A DNA stretch of 64,000 nucleotides from DATDFB01 sp035276475 (lineage in GTDB: Bacteria; Acidobacteriota; Thermoanaerobaculia; Gp7-AA8): assembly GCA_035276475.1 (NCBI GenBank), contig DATELQ010000088.1, positions 18,550-82,549 on the forward strand, in the 5' to 3' direction. Each line of letters begins with the position of its first letter. Within the stretch, counting starts at the first letter, position 1. Below, piece by piece: positions 45,305 to 53,640 of the stretch. Below the pieces are notes generated by a model, which made no database searches, was not told the origin of the DNA, and saw only the letters and a program-made list of their open reading frames with translations. A program made the translations under genes and the position numbers.

Positions 45305-45908
45305 TTGTGCGCAGCGGAGCGTGCCGCCGCCGCACGACGGCATCTTCCGCGTCGCCATCCTCGGCGACTCCGTCGCACACGGCGCGGGCGACGAGTCGGG
45401 CCGCGGCATCGCCGGCAATCTCGACGCGCTCCTCGGAGGCAAGCACGTCGTGCAAAACCTCGGCATCAACGGCGCGCGGACGTGGGACGTGCTGCGGCTG
45501 CTGCGCAAGCCGATCGTCGCCGACGCCATCGTCCTCTCCATCGGCGGCAACGATCTCTACGGCGACTCTCTCGCGCGGCTGGCAACGATCATCGCGCCGT
45601 CGCTGGCGATGGAGCGGACGCTCAACCGCGTCGCCGCAATCGTCAATGCGATTCACCGCGCGAATCCGTCCGCGCGCGTCTTCCTCCTCGGCCTTTACGA
45701 TCCGTACGGCTCGCCGTTCCTCGACGAGCAGGTCGCGCACTGGGACGCACGTCTCATCGAGCGCTTCGCGCGTGACCGCGCCGTCGACGTCGTGCGCATC
45801 GCCGACGTCGTCACCGTCAGCCCGCTCGATCGCTTCCACCCCTCCGCGGCCGGTTACGCGGCAATCGCCGGCCGCGTAGCACCGGCGCTACAGCGTCGGA
45901 CGAAATGA
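45270..45908 (+). CDS. Secreted GDSL/SGNH esterase
   Basis: A 212-residue hydrolase with a lipoprotein-like signal (MRRLLLVALVLSCAQ). SGNH blocks: GDSVAHGAGDE (catalytic Ser), NLGINGARTWDVL, SIGGNDLYGD (Gly/Asn) and DRFHPSAAGYAAI (Asp and His). Substrate could be acyl groups on sugars or lipids. ATG 45270 lies inside the HNH-like gene, so the two are coupled. It ends overlapping the convergent amidase gene by 21 bases. Confidence 0.88.
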   Translation: MRRLLLVALVLSCAQRSVPPPHDGIFRVAILGDSVAHGAGDESGRGIAGNLDALLGGKHVVQNLGINGARTWDVLRLLRKPIVADAIVLSIGGNDLYGDSLARLATIIAPSLAMERTLNRVAAIVNAIHRANPSARVFLLGLYDPYGSPFLDEQVAHWDARLIERFARDRAVDVVRIADVVTVSPLDRFHPSAAGYAAIAGRVAPALQRRTK

Positions 45909-47423
45909 AGGCTTCCGCCGCGCCTTCGTGGCCTGCTCGAATGCGTACGCGAACTTGATCAGCGTCGCCTCGCTGTTCTTTCCCGCGAAGAACGACAGGC
46001 CTACGGGAAGTCCGTACACCAGCCCCGCCGGCACCGTCACGTGCGGATATCCCGCCACCGCCGATGCAGTGGAGTAGCCGCCGCTGAAGTGATCGCCGTT
46101 CACCAGGTCCGTCACCCACACCGGGCCGCCGGTGGGCGCGATGGCGGCGTCGAGCTTGTGCTCCTTCATCAGCTTGTCGATCCCCTCGGTGCGCGACATC
46201 CGCACGCACTTTGCCCGCGCCTTCTTGTATTTCTCGTCCGTCAGCGGCCCCTTCGTCTCCGCGCGCACGAAGAGGTCCTGTCCGAAGTACGGCATCTCCT
46301 GGGCGCGGTGCTCCTCGTTGAACTTGATGAGATCCGCGAGCGTGCGCGTGCGAACGTTCGCGCCGAGGGTGGCGAGGTACTTGTTGATGTCGGCCTTGAA
46401 CTCGTACAGCAGCACCTCGAGCTCGTCGTCGTCGTACTTGCCGGTCGTGGCCATGTCGGCAGGATCGACGATCGTCGCGCCGCTGCGCTTGATCGCGTCG
46501 ATGGCCTGCTTCATCAGCCCGTCGACGTGCTCGTTGAAGCCGAAGTACTTTCGGGCCACGCCGATGCGCGCGCCGCGCAGACCATTCGGATCGAGCGCGC
46601 CCGCGTAGTCCTTGCCGGCGAGCACGCCGAGGAGGAGCGCGGCGTCGGTGACCGTGCGGCACATCGGGCCGGCCGTGTCCTGACTGTGCGCGATCGGGAC
46701 GATGCCGCTGCCGCCGAGGAGGCCGAGGGTCGGCTTGATCCCGACGAGACCGCTCGCGGACGACGGGCAGACCACCGACCCGTCCGTCTCCGTGCCGACG
46801 CCGACCGCGGCGAGGTTCGCGGAGATGGCCACGCCGGTGCCGGTGCTCGAGCCACAGCCGTTGCGATCGAGGATGTATGGATTCTTCGTCAGGCCGCCGC
46901 GGCCGCTCCAGCCGCTCGTCGAATGATTGGAGCGGAAGTTCGCCCACTCGCTGAGATTCGTCTTGCCGAGGATCACGGCGCCGGCGTCGCGCAGCCGCGT
47001 CACCACCGCGGCGTCGTGCGGCGCGATCGACTCCGCCAGCGCCAGCGAGCCCGCGGACGTGTGCATGCGGTCGGCGGTGTCGATGTTGTCCTTGATCAGC
47101 GTCGGGATGCCGTGCAGCGGCCCGCGCACTCGTCCTTGTTTCCGCTCTTCGTCGAGCTCCGAGGCGATGCGCAACGCGTCGGGATTGAGCTCGATGACGG
47201 CGTTGAGCGCGGGGCCGTGCTTGTCGATGGCGTCGATGCGCTGCAGATACGCCTCGGCGAGCGAATGCGCGTTGAAGCGCCCCTCGCGCATGCCGTTTTG
47301 CAGCTCGCCGACGGTGATTTCCTCGAGCTCGAACGTCTCCGCCGCTTCCGTGGGGCGCGCCAGCGCGGCCGCGGTCCCGGCAGCAGCGACCAAACCGAGA
47401 AAGTTCCTGCGATCGATGTTCAT
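45888..47423 (-). CDS. Exported amidase (amidase signature family)
   Basis: A 511-residue amidase with a Tat-like leader (MNIDRRNFLGLVAAAGTAAAL). The Ser-cisSer-Lys triad is visible: Lys in TLIKDNIDTAD, and the Gly/Ser-rich core NGCGSSTGTGVAISANLAAVGVGTETDGSV. TNLSEWANFRS and SQDTAGPMCRTVTDAALLL are typical of the peptide-amidase-like exported group. It would hydrolyse an amide outside the cytoplasm. Its start overlaps the SRPBCC gene stop by four bases. Confidence 0.92.
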   Translation of the reverse strand: MNIDRRNFLGLVAAAGTAAALARPTEAAETFELEEITVGELQNGMREGRFNAHSLAEAYLQRIDAIDKHGPALNAVIELNPDALRIASELDEERKQGRVRGPLHGIPTLIKDNIDTADRMHTSAGSLALAESIAPHDAAVVTRLRDAGAVILGKTNLSEWANFRSNHSTSGWSGRGGLTKNPYILDRNGCGSSTGTGVAISANLAAVGVGTETDGSVVCPSSASGLVGIKPTLGLLGGSGIVPIAHSQDTAGPMCRTVTDAALLLGVLAGKDYAGALDPNGLRGARIGVARKYFGFNEHVDGLMKQAIDAIKRSGATIVDPADMATTGKYDDDELEVLLYEFKADINKYLATLGANVRTRTLADLIKFNEEHRAQEMPYFGQDLFVRAETKGPLTDEKYKKARAKCVRMSRTEGIDKLMKEHKLDAAIAPTGGPVWVTDLVNGDHFSGGYSTASAVAGYPHVTVPAGLVYGLPVGLSFFAGKNSEATLIKFAYAFEQATKARRKPSFRPTL

Positions 47424-47869
47424 GACTCCACCGCCTCCTTGATGATCTTCGCACGAGCCTCGAGCAGCCGCGTCAGATACCGCCGCAGCACGAGCTTCTC
47501 GGCGATCTGTCCCAGAATGCCGAGCGGCGCGGCGAAGACGAGAAGATCCGTCATGAGCGTGCCGCCGTCGCGCGCTTCGAAGGTGTGGTCGTGCACGAAC
47601 GAGCGGAAGGCGCCGCGCTGCATGGCGTCCTGAAAGGAACGCGGGCGGTCGAACGCCGTGATCTTCGACGTGAAGTGCTGCGTGACGAAGAAGTGTCGCG
47701 CGCGCCACGTCACCTCTTCGCCGAGCTCGATCAGCCCCGAGGTGCGGCCGGCGACGGCGCGCTCGCCGGTGTGCGCCATCGATCGAACGTGAAGGTCGAG
47801 GTCGCGCGCGGCGTCGAAGCAGCGCTCCGGCGGCGCGGCGATGAAGGTCTCGATGCGGAGGATTTGCAT
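47420..47869 (-). CDS. SRPBCC-family ligand-binding protein
   Basis: A 149-residue START/SRPBCC (polyketide cyclase-like) single domain: IETFIAAPPERCFDAARDLDLHV at the start, ELGEEVTWRARHF in the middle, SFQDAMQRGAFRSFVHDHTFE, and a long C-terminal helix (LVLRRYLTRLLEARAKIIKEA). Ligand unknown. It is upstream of and coupled to the amidase, and divergent from the saccharopine-dehydrogenase-like gene with 11 bases between. Confidence 0.82.
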   Translation of the reverse strand: MQILRIETFIAAPPERCFDAARDLDLHVRSMAHTGERAVAGRTSGLIELGEEVTWRARHFFVTQHFTSKITAFDRPRSFQDAMQRGAFRSFVHDHTFEARDGGTLMTDLLVFAAPLGILGQIAEKLVLRRYLTRLLEARAKIIKEAVES

Positions 47870-47880
47870 GGCGCGCGCGT

Positions 47881-48915
47881 ATGATCGCCCGAATGCAGCC
47901 GTGGATGATTTACGGCGCGAACGGCTACACCGGCGCGCTCGTCGCCCGCGAGGCGGTGCGCCGCGGGCACCGGCCGATCCTCGGCGGGCGCAACGCGGCG
48001 GAGGTCGAGGCACTGGCGAATGAGCTCGGATGCGAGGCGCGCGTGTTCGGCCTCGACGACATCGACCTCGCCGGCGTCGACCTCGTCCTCCACTGCGCCG
48101 GCCCCTTCGTCCGCACCAGCGCGCCGATGGTCGACGCCTGCCTCCGCGCCGGCGCGCACTACCTCGACATCACCGGCGAGATCCCGGTCTTCGAAGCGAT
48201 CTTCGAGCGGCACGCCGAGGCGTTCGCGCGCGGGGTCACGCTCCTGCCGGGCGTCGGCTTCGACGTCGTGCCGACCGACTGCCTCGCGGCGATGCTCGCC
48301 GAGCACGTGCCCGGCGCGACGGAGCTCATCCTCGCGTTCTATGCGAAGGGAAGTGCGCTGAGCCACGGCACGACGCGGACGATGCTCGAGTCGATCCACG
48401 AAGGCGGCGCGATCCGCCGCGACGGCCGCATCGTGCGCGTGCCGTTCGCGTACGACGCGCGCACGATCCCGTTCCACTGCGGCGAGCGCACGGCCATGAC
48501 GATCCCGTGGGGCGACGTCGCCACGGCGTTTCACACCACCGGCATCCCGAACATCCGCGTCTACATCGCCGCGCCGCCGCGTGCCATCGCCCGCGCGAAA
48601 CGGCTGCGCTGGCTGCTGCCGCTGCTGTCGCTGAAGCCGATTCGCCGCCTCTTGCAGAAGCTCGCCGTGCCGCGCGGCGGGCCCGACGCAGAGAAGCGCG
48701 CGCACGGCCGCGTTTATCTTTGGGGCGAGGTCTCGAACGGCACCGAGTCGCGCGCGATGACGATGACGACACCCGAGGGCTATGCGTTCACGGTCGTGTC
48801 CGCCGTCAATGCCGTGGAGCGCGTTCTGGCCGGCACACGGCCCGGCGCGTTCACCCCAGCGGCTCTGCTCGGTCCGGAGTTCGTCAGCTCGGTTCCTGGC
48901 GTGCTCTTCACGTGA
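47881..48915 (+). CDS. Saccharopine dehydrogenase-like NAD(P)-binding oxidoreductase
   Basis: A 344-residue protein of the saccharopine dehydrogenase/trans-acting enoyl reductase group. The N-terminal Rossmann motif is MIYGANGYTGALVAREAVRRGH, then ILGGRNAAEVEALANELG. Also seen are HCAGPFVRTSAPMVDACLRAGAHYLDITGE and LLPGVGFDVVPTDCLAA. Relatives reduce enoyl or imine groups in lipid-like compounds; the substrate is unknown. ATG 47893 is an alternative start. Confidence 0.85.
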   Translation: MIARMQPWMIYGANGYTGALVAREAVRRGHRPILGGRNAAEVEALANELGCEARVFGLDDIDLAGVDLVLHCAGPFVRTSAPMVDACLRAGAHYLDITGEIPVFEAIFERHAEAFARGVTLLPGVGFDVVPTDCLAAMLAEHVPGATELILAFYAKGSALSHGTTRTMLESIHEGGAIRRDGRIVRVPFAYDARTIPFHCGERTAMTIPWGDVATAFHTTGIPNIRVYIAAPPRAIARAKRLRWLLPLLSLKPIRRLLQKLAVPRGGPDAEKRAHGRVYLWGEVSNGTESRAMTMTTPEGYAFTVVSAVNAVERVLAGTRPGAFTPAALLGPEFVSSVPGVLFT

Positions 48916-48947
48916 TTTCGGTGCTCCTTTTGCACTCATCCGTGTGC

Positions 48948-50042
48948 ATGAGAAAGCTCACAATCGCAGTGTTGCTGCTGCTCATCGGCGCACTGCCGGC
49001 TCAGGCGTTGAACACCAAAGAGTTTCTGTCGATGATCGCGATGCCGCTCGCCGTCGCCGCGGTGTCGGATATGAACGGCGTGCCGCAGGACCAGTTCGCG
49101 GACGTCATCTCGACGCTGAACCAGGCCAACGTGCCCCCTGCCGAGTTCGTGCAGGTCGTGCGCTACGTGCCGGTCGCCCTCGTCGCGCAGCCGGCGCCGG
49201 AGGAGCAGACGTTCACCCAATGGCTCGACTCGCAGACCGCCACCGGCCCCGCGCTGGTGACGCAGATCGACCGGCGCTTGACGACGACGTACAACGTCAC
49301 GCCGGCGATCCAGCCGAACGAAGTCGTCTACGTCGACGACCATTACATCCCCGAGACTGTCATCACGCGCGTGCAGCCGCTCGACCCGGTGGCGGTGGCG
49401 GCGATGCCGCTCGCCGTCGCGGCGGTGTCGGAGCTGACCGGCATCCCGCAGAACCAGCTCGCCGACCTCGCGCTCACGCTCAACCAGGCCGACGTGCCGC
49501 CGGCGCAGTTCGTCGAAGTCGTCAGCTACGCGCCGCAGACGCTCGTCGTGCAGCAGCCGGTGGCTGTTGCGCAGCCGCAGCCGACGTTCGTCGACTTCGT
49601 CCGCACGCAGACGCAGCAGGGCGTGCGCGGTCCCGCGCTCGTCACACGAATCAATCAGGAGATTCCGCGCTACACGTACAGCGTCCGCGGGCATCCGCAC
49701 GGCGGCCCTCCGGGGCAGCTCAAGAAGCAGCTCGGATTCCAGACGGGCGCCGAGGTCGTGCACGGACGTCAACGGCCGGTCGTGACAGCCATCGCGCCGC
49801 AGCAGCCGGTCGTGGTGCAGCGCGTCGAGCACGGACATGGGCGCGGCCACGTCAAGCGTCACGAAGTCCGCGTGATCCCTCCGCCGATGTCGAGCGCCGC
49901 GCCGCCGGTGGTCGTGCAGCCCGCGCAGCCGGTGTTCGTGCCGCCGGGCCAGGCGAAGAAGCAGGGCGGCGGCGGTGAAGGTCACGGCCACGGTGGCGGC
50001 GATCAGGGTCACGGCAAGGGCAAAGGACACGGAAAGGATTGA
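48948..50042 (+). CDS. Secreted protein with a duplicated domain and His/Gly-rich tail
   Basis: A 364-residue exported protein with signal peptide MRKLTIAVLLLLIGALPAQA. Two copies of a domain of about 55 residues follow: MPLAVAAVSDMNGVPQDQFA and later MPLAVAAVSELTGIPQNQLA, each continuing into TLNQA(N/D)VPPA(E/Q)FV(Q/E)VV. After each comes a TGPALVTQI- or RGPALVTRI-type segment. The tail is Pro/Gln/Val-rich, then GHGHGGGDQGHGKGKGHGKD, which could bind metal. I know no such family. It is coupled to the lipoprotein gene. Confidence 0.8.
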   Translation: MRKLTIAVLLLLIGALPAQALNTKEFLSMIAMPLAVAAVSDMNGVPQDQFADVISTLNQANVPPAEFVQVVRYVPVALVAQPAPEEQTFTQWLDSQTATGPALVTQIDRRLTTTYNVTPAIQPNEVVYVDDHYIPETVITRVQPLDPVAVAAMPLAVAAVSELTGIPQNQLADLALTLNQADVPPAQFVEVVSYAPQTLVVQQPVAVAQPQPTFVDFVRTQTQQGVRGPALVTRINQEIPRYTYSVRGHPHGGPPGQLKKQLGFQTGAEVVHGRQRPVVTAIAPQQPVVVQRVEHGHGRGHVKRHEVRVIPPPMSSAAPPVVVQPAQPVFVPPGQAKKQGGGGEGHGHGGGDQGHGKGKGHGKD

Positions 50043-50356
50043 TGATGAAAGCGAATTGGATCGCCGCCGGGGCGATGGCTCTCGTCCTCCTCGGCGGGTG
50101 TAAACAGAAGACGACGCAGGAGACCGTGTCGACGCCGACGACGACGGAAAAGTCCTCGACGACGGTGGTGACGAACATGACGCCCGAGGAGCTCGGCCAG
50201 CTCGGCGCGGAGATCAAGAAGAAGCCGGGCGAGGCGAAGCGGATCCTGTCGGAGCACGGCCTCGACGAGCAGTCGTTCGAGAAGGCCATCCGCAAGGTGT
50301 CCTCGAATATCGAAGAGTCGCGGCGGTACGCGGCGGCGTATAAGAAGGCGTCTTAG
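50042..50356 (+). CDS. Small lipoprotein, function unknown
   Basis: A 104-residue lipoprotein from ATG 50042 (or 50045): MALVLLGGC is the lipobox, then a Thr/Ser-rich linker and a helical domain (MTPEELGQLGAEIKKKPGEAKRILSEHGLDEQSFEKAI). The start overlaps the stop of the duplicated-domain protein gene, so the pair is probably expressed together. Its TAG ends at the first base of repeat element B copy 2. Confidence 0.8.
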   Translation: MMKANWIAAGAMALVLLGGCKQKTTQETVSTPTTTEKSSTTVVTNMTPEELGQLGAEIKKKPGEAKRILSEHGLDEQSFEKAIRKVSSNIEESRRYAAAYKKAS

Positions 50357-50462
50357 GGAAGCTTGCGCCCCTCACCCGCTCTTCGCTGCGCTCAGAGCAC
50401 CCTCTCCCCGCTCGCGGGGAGAGGGACAGGCGCGAAGCGCCAGGGTGAGGGGCGCAAGCTTC
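50356..50462. repeat. Palindromic repeat element B, copy 2
   Basis: Same nested palindrome as at 12668-12771: outer GGGAAGCTTGCGCCCCTCA against its complement at the right end, and core CCCTCTCCCCG-CTCG-CGGGGAGAGGG. It fills the gap between the lipoprotein stop (50354-50356) and the convergent glycosyltransferase stop (50461-50463) completely. It could end transcription from both sides. Confidence 0.9.
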
Positions 50463-51633
50463 ACGTCCTCTCCAAAGCGAGCTCCATCTGCTCGCTCAGC
50501 AGCGCCATCTGCGCGCTCCAGTCATAGCGGCGGGCGATGCGCATCCGCCGCAGCTCCGCGGCGGGGCCGTTCTTCGCGGCGGCCTCGCGCAACGCGGCGA
50601 CGAACTCGGGCGCTTCGCCGGCGAACGTGACGACGTCGGGATGCTCGTCGGCAAAGCGCTGGATCTCCGGCAGCGGCGTGGCCACGATCGGCAGTCCCGC
50701 CGCGAGGTACTCCTTCAGCTTCGCCGGCATGATGGCCTCGGTGTAACCATTCCGAACGTACGGCAGCACGCCAATGTCGAAGCGCGCCATGTACCGCGCC
50801 ACCTCGGAATGCGGCACCGGCCCGACCAAGCGGACGTTCGGCTGCGCCGCGAGCCGGCGCACGTTCGCCATCACCGGCCCGACGAAGACGAAGTTCATAT
50901 CCGGCGCGAGCTCCGCCGCCGCGGCGAGGAGCGTGAGGTCGATCTCGTTCCGCAGCGTGCCGACGAAGCCGACGACGAGCCCCGCCAACCGCGCGAAGAG
51001 CGACGGCGGCTCGAGCGTGCGCGCGTCCTCGAACTCGGAGCAGCGCACGCCGCACGGCAGCATGGCCACGCGCGTCGTGAGCTGGCGCGCCGCGGCGTGG
51101 AGCTTCTCCGAGGACGTGAACACGAGATCGGCCTCGGCCATCAGCTGCTCTTCGGGCTCGCGCAACGGCCGCGCGTCCGGCGAGCTCTCCGACAGCCGGT
51201 CGATGCAGTAGTAGACGACGAGCGCCGGCCGCAACGCGCGGATCAGCGAATGCACGAGCGGCGTCGGCAGGAAGGTGAAGACAATGAGCGGCGCGGCGTC
51301 GCGCGGCCCAATCCAGCGCCGCACGGTGCGCAGCAGAGCCATGGCGTTGAGCCGCCGCGCCAGACGCGAGTACGGGAACGGCAGGAGCAGCGGCGAGAGG
51401 ACGTCGAGGTTGTCGACAACGGGCTTGGCGTGCCCGGACGCGCGCCACCAGTTGCGCAGGCGGGCGAGGAGACGTTTGAGGTCGCGCAGGTGCGGCCGCC
51501 GCACGCCGGTGTTCTCGATGAAGAGCACGCGGTTGCCGGCCTCGGCAAACGCCGACGCCACTTCCTGCGGTTGCTGCCAGTTGAACGTCCAGTCGATGGA
51601 CGAGATACAGAGGATCGTCGAGCCGCGGATCAC
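50461..51633 (-). CDS. Glycosyltransferase, GT4/GT-B type
   Basis: A 390-residue GT-B glycosyltransferase from GTG 51633. N-terminal part: ILCISSIDWTFNWQQPQEVASAFAEAGNRVLFIENTG; linker FTFLPTPLVHSLIRAL; nucleotide-sugar part: VGFVGTLRNEIDLTLLAAAAEL, RLVGPVPHSEVARYMARFDIGVLPY, and the donor-binding region EAIMPAKLKEYLAAGLPIVATPLPEI. Third gene of a three-gene glycosyltransferase operon with GTGA/ATGA overlaps, probably for a surface polysaccharide. Confidence 0.88.
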   Translation of the reverse strand: MIRGSTILCISSIDWTFNWQQPQEVASAFAEAGNRVLFIENTGVRRPHLRDLKRLLARLRNWWRASGHAKPVVDNLDVLSPLLLPFPYSRLARRLNAMALLRTVRRWIGPRDAAPLIVFTFLPTPLVHSLIRALRPALVVYYCIDRLSESSPDARPLREPEEQLMAEADLVFTSSEKLHAAARQLTTRVAMLPCGVRCSEFEDARTLEPPSLFARLAGLVVGFVGTLRNEIDLTLLAAAAELAPDMNFVFVGPVMANVRRLAAQPNVRLVGPVPHSEVARYMARFDIGVLPYVRNGYTEAIMPAKLKEYLAAGLPIVATPLPEIQRFADEHPDVVTFAGEAPEFVAALREAAAKNGPAAELRRMRIARRYDWSAQMALLSEQMELALERT

Positions 51634-52562
51634 GTTTCACACGGAGTGTAGCGCCTCGGCGACGCGACGGCGGTGAATCCTCCGGCAAGCTCCAGCGATC
51701 GCGTGACGATGACGACGGCGCAGTAGTACGGCAGCGCCGCCGCGGCGATGCCGATCTGCCGGCGGTGCCGCGCCAGGCGGATCCAGTCGACGACGACGCG
51801 CCGCGCGGTGATGGCGACGAGGGCCAGCGCGCCGAAGCGCCGGAACCAGCGCGAGCCGCGCAGGACGCCGGCATCGTCGAGGCGATAGACGGTCACGCCG
51901 TCGTAGCCGCGGTCGAAGTGTTTGCGCAGGAGGGTCGGGACGCTGGCGAAGCCGTGCTGCGTCGCCGCGCGCGGCTCGTAGAGCATGCGCGAGCCCGCCG
52001 CGCGGAGCTGGTTGAAGAGGAAATAGCAGCCGCCGTTGCGGCGGATGCGCGCGTCGAACGGATGGCGCAGCAGGACGTCGCGGCGGAAGACGACGTTGTT
52101 GATGTTCATGCCGGTCGACGTGCCGCTCTCCTGTTCCAGGACGAAAGCGAAGTCGGGGACGGAGAGGGTGCGCGCGAAGAGCCCTCGGCCGGTGTAGCGC
52201 GTGCGGCCGGCGACGGCGTCGACGCCGGGCGTCAACCGCGCCAGCAGCAGCTCGAGCCAATCGGGAGCGGGGACGCAGTCGCTGTCGAGGAGGGCGACGT
52301 TGTCGCCGCTTGCTGCCGCGGCGCCGGCGTTCTTTGCGGCGAAGTAGTTCGACGTGGAGGTGACGATCTTGACGTGCGGGTAGCGGCGGCGAATGTCGTC
52401 GACGGCTTTTGGATCGACGTGGACGTCGACGACGACGAGCACTTCGTCGGGGGCGACGGTCTGCTTCGCCAGCGCATCCAGCGTGGGACCGACGTCGTCC
52501 GCGAGCGTCGCCTTCGGATCCTCCCGCGCAGTGATGGTCTCGACGGCGACGGAGACGCTCAT
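51630..52562 (-). CDS. Glycosyltransferase, GT2 family
   Basis: A 310-residue GT-A enzyme: TLDALAKQTVAPDEVLVVVDVHV, KNAGAAAASGDNVALLDSDCVPAPDWLE (DxD-like DSD), VFRRDVLLRHPFD and a hydrophobic C-terminal part (ALALVAITARRVVVDW, AAALPYYCAVVIVTRSLEL) that may hold it at the membrane. Middle gene of the glycosyltransferase operon; stop and start overlap both neighbours by four bases. Confidence 0.88.
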   Translation of the reverse strand: MSVSVAVETITAREDPKATLADDVGPTLDALAKQTVAPDEVLVVVDVHVDPKAVDDIRRRYPHVKIVTSTSNYFAAKNAGAAAASGDNVALLDSDCVPAPDWLELLLARLTPGVDAVAGRTRYTGRGLFARTLSVPDFAFVLEQESGTSTGMNINNVVFRRDVLLRHPFDARIRRNGGCYFLFNQLRAAGSRMLYEPRAATQHGFASVPTLLRKHFDRGYDGVTVYRLDDAGVLRGSRWFRRFGALALVAITARRVVVDWIRLARHRRQIGIAAAALPYYCAVVIVTRSLELAGGFTAVASPRRYTPCET

Positions 52563-53326
52563 ACGAAGCGCCCCCGCGCGACGGCGAGGACGAAGCGCAG
52601 TCGCAAGTTGAGTAGAAGAAGGCGCAGGACGTTGCGCGTCTCGCGGTTCGTGGTCCGCCGCAGCTCCGCGGAGAAGAGGCGGATGCGCGCCGCCAGCGAC
52701 CGGCTGAGGTTGTAACTGATGCCGTCGGGGTTCACGGTGTACTCGGCGACGATCTCGTCGACGAAGTCGAGCTCGTGGCGCAAGGCGATGCGAAACCAGA
52801 GGAGGTAGTCGCAAGCGAGCGTGCTCTCCTCGGAGAAGCCGCCCGCCTCCTCGATGCACGATTTGCGCGCAAGCACGGTGATGGTCGGGACGAAGTTGCA
52901 CCAGGCAAAGCGCGCCGCCGCCCGCCCGCGCCGCGGCGGCGAGACCTGGAAGCAGGTGCGCCGCCGCCCCGGCACGTGCAAGGCGTCGCCGAAGACGAGG
53001 CCGACTTCTTTGCGCTGCATGAGCGGGACCTGGCTGGCGAGGCGGTGCGGGAGCCAGACGTCGTCGGAGTCGATGAAGGCGACGAGCTCGCCGCGGGCGT
53101 GGCGGAGGGCGAGGTTCCGCGCGACGTAGGCGCCGGCGCGCGGCTGCTCGAGGAGGACGATGTCGTCCTTGTACCGCTCCAGCACGGCGCGCGTGCCGTC
53201 GGTCGAGCCGTCGTCGACGACGATGAGCTCGAACGGCCGGTAGGTCTGCGCGAGGACGCTTTCGATCGCACGCCCGACGAGCGCCTCGCGGTTGTAGACG
53301 GGAAGAATGACGGAGACGAGAGCCAA
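52559..53326 (-). CDS. Glycosyltransferase, GT2 family (first gene of operon)
   Basis: A 255-residue GT-A glycosyltransferase: VSVILPVYNREALVGRAIESVLAQTY, ELIVVDDGSTDGT, ARNLALRHARGELVAFIDSDDVWLPH (DSDD metal site) and FVPTITVLARKSCIEEAGGF. The start appears to be TTG 53324-53326. Upstream lies a repeat array instead of an ordinary promoter region, which may control this operon. Confidence 0.88.
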   Translation of the reverse strand: MALVSVILPVYNREALVGRAIESVLAQTYRPFELIVVDDGSTDGTRAVLERYKDDIVLLEQPRAGAYVARNLALRHARGELVAFIDSDDVWLPHRLASQVPLMQRKEVGLVFGDALHVPGRRRTCFQVSPPRRGRAAARFAWCNFVPTITVLARKSCIEEAGGFSEESTLACDYLLWFRIALRHELDFVDEIVAEYTVNPDGISYNLSRSLAARIRLFSAELRRTTNRETRNVLRLLLLNLRLRFVLAVARGRFV

Positions 53327-53334
53327 CGTGGTTA

Positions 53335-53640
53335 TTTTAACGGCTCCGCTCCCGTACGATCATCTGCCGGCAGCTGAGAAAACCTCCGTTGAGCTCATTT
53401 TTTCTGGAATGAGCTGAGAAAATCTCCCGTCGAGTTCATTTTTCCTCGAATGAGCTGAGAAAACCTCAGGGCGACCTCATTTTTGCTGCGCGGAGCTCTG
53501 ACGAGCTCATTTTGAGAAAAATTCTTCTCCGCTCGAGGTCTTCAAACCTCCCGACTGAAAAAATTTGCTGCGCAGGAGCTTTGACGAGCTCGTTTGAGGA
53601 AATCTCGCCTGCGATCGAGGTTTTACCGGCTCCGCTCGCG
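53335..53640. repeat. Direct repeats bounding the array; copy of the DinB gene end
   Basis: TTTTAACGGCTCCGCTCCCG at 53335-53354 matches TTTTACCGGCTCCGCTCGCG at 53621-53640 in 18 of 20 bases, same orientation. The right copy is the last five codons and stop of the DinB gene (RERSR-stop on the minus strand); the left copy would read the same. Between them lies the repeat array and no gene. Confidence 0.7.
53371..53492. repeat. Tandem array of about 41-bp units
   Basis: Three successive units start with (C/G)AGCTGAGAAAA at 53371, 53411 and 53452 (40-41 bp period). Each continues CTC--GTCGAGCTCATTTTT-like. Degenerate units follow to about 53620 (GACGAGCTCATTTTGAG at 53500, GACGAGCTCGTTTGAGG at 53583). 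Across units, AGCTCATT and AATGAGCT form 8-bp inverted pairs. Units differ too much and are too short for a CRISPR. Confidence 0.75.

Noticed and set aside
53371..53620. CRISPR array
   Set aside because: Units of 40-41 bp are contiguous without spacers and drift strongly; no cas genes are present.
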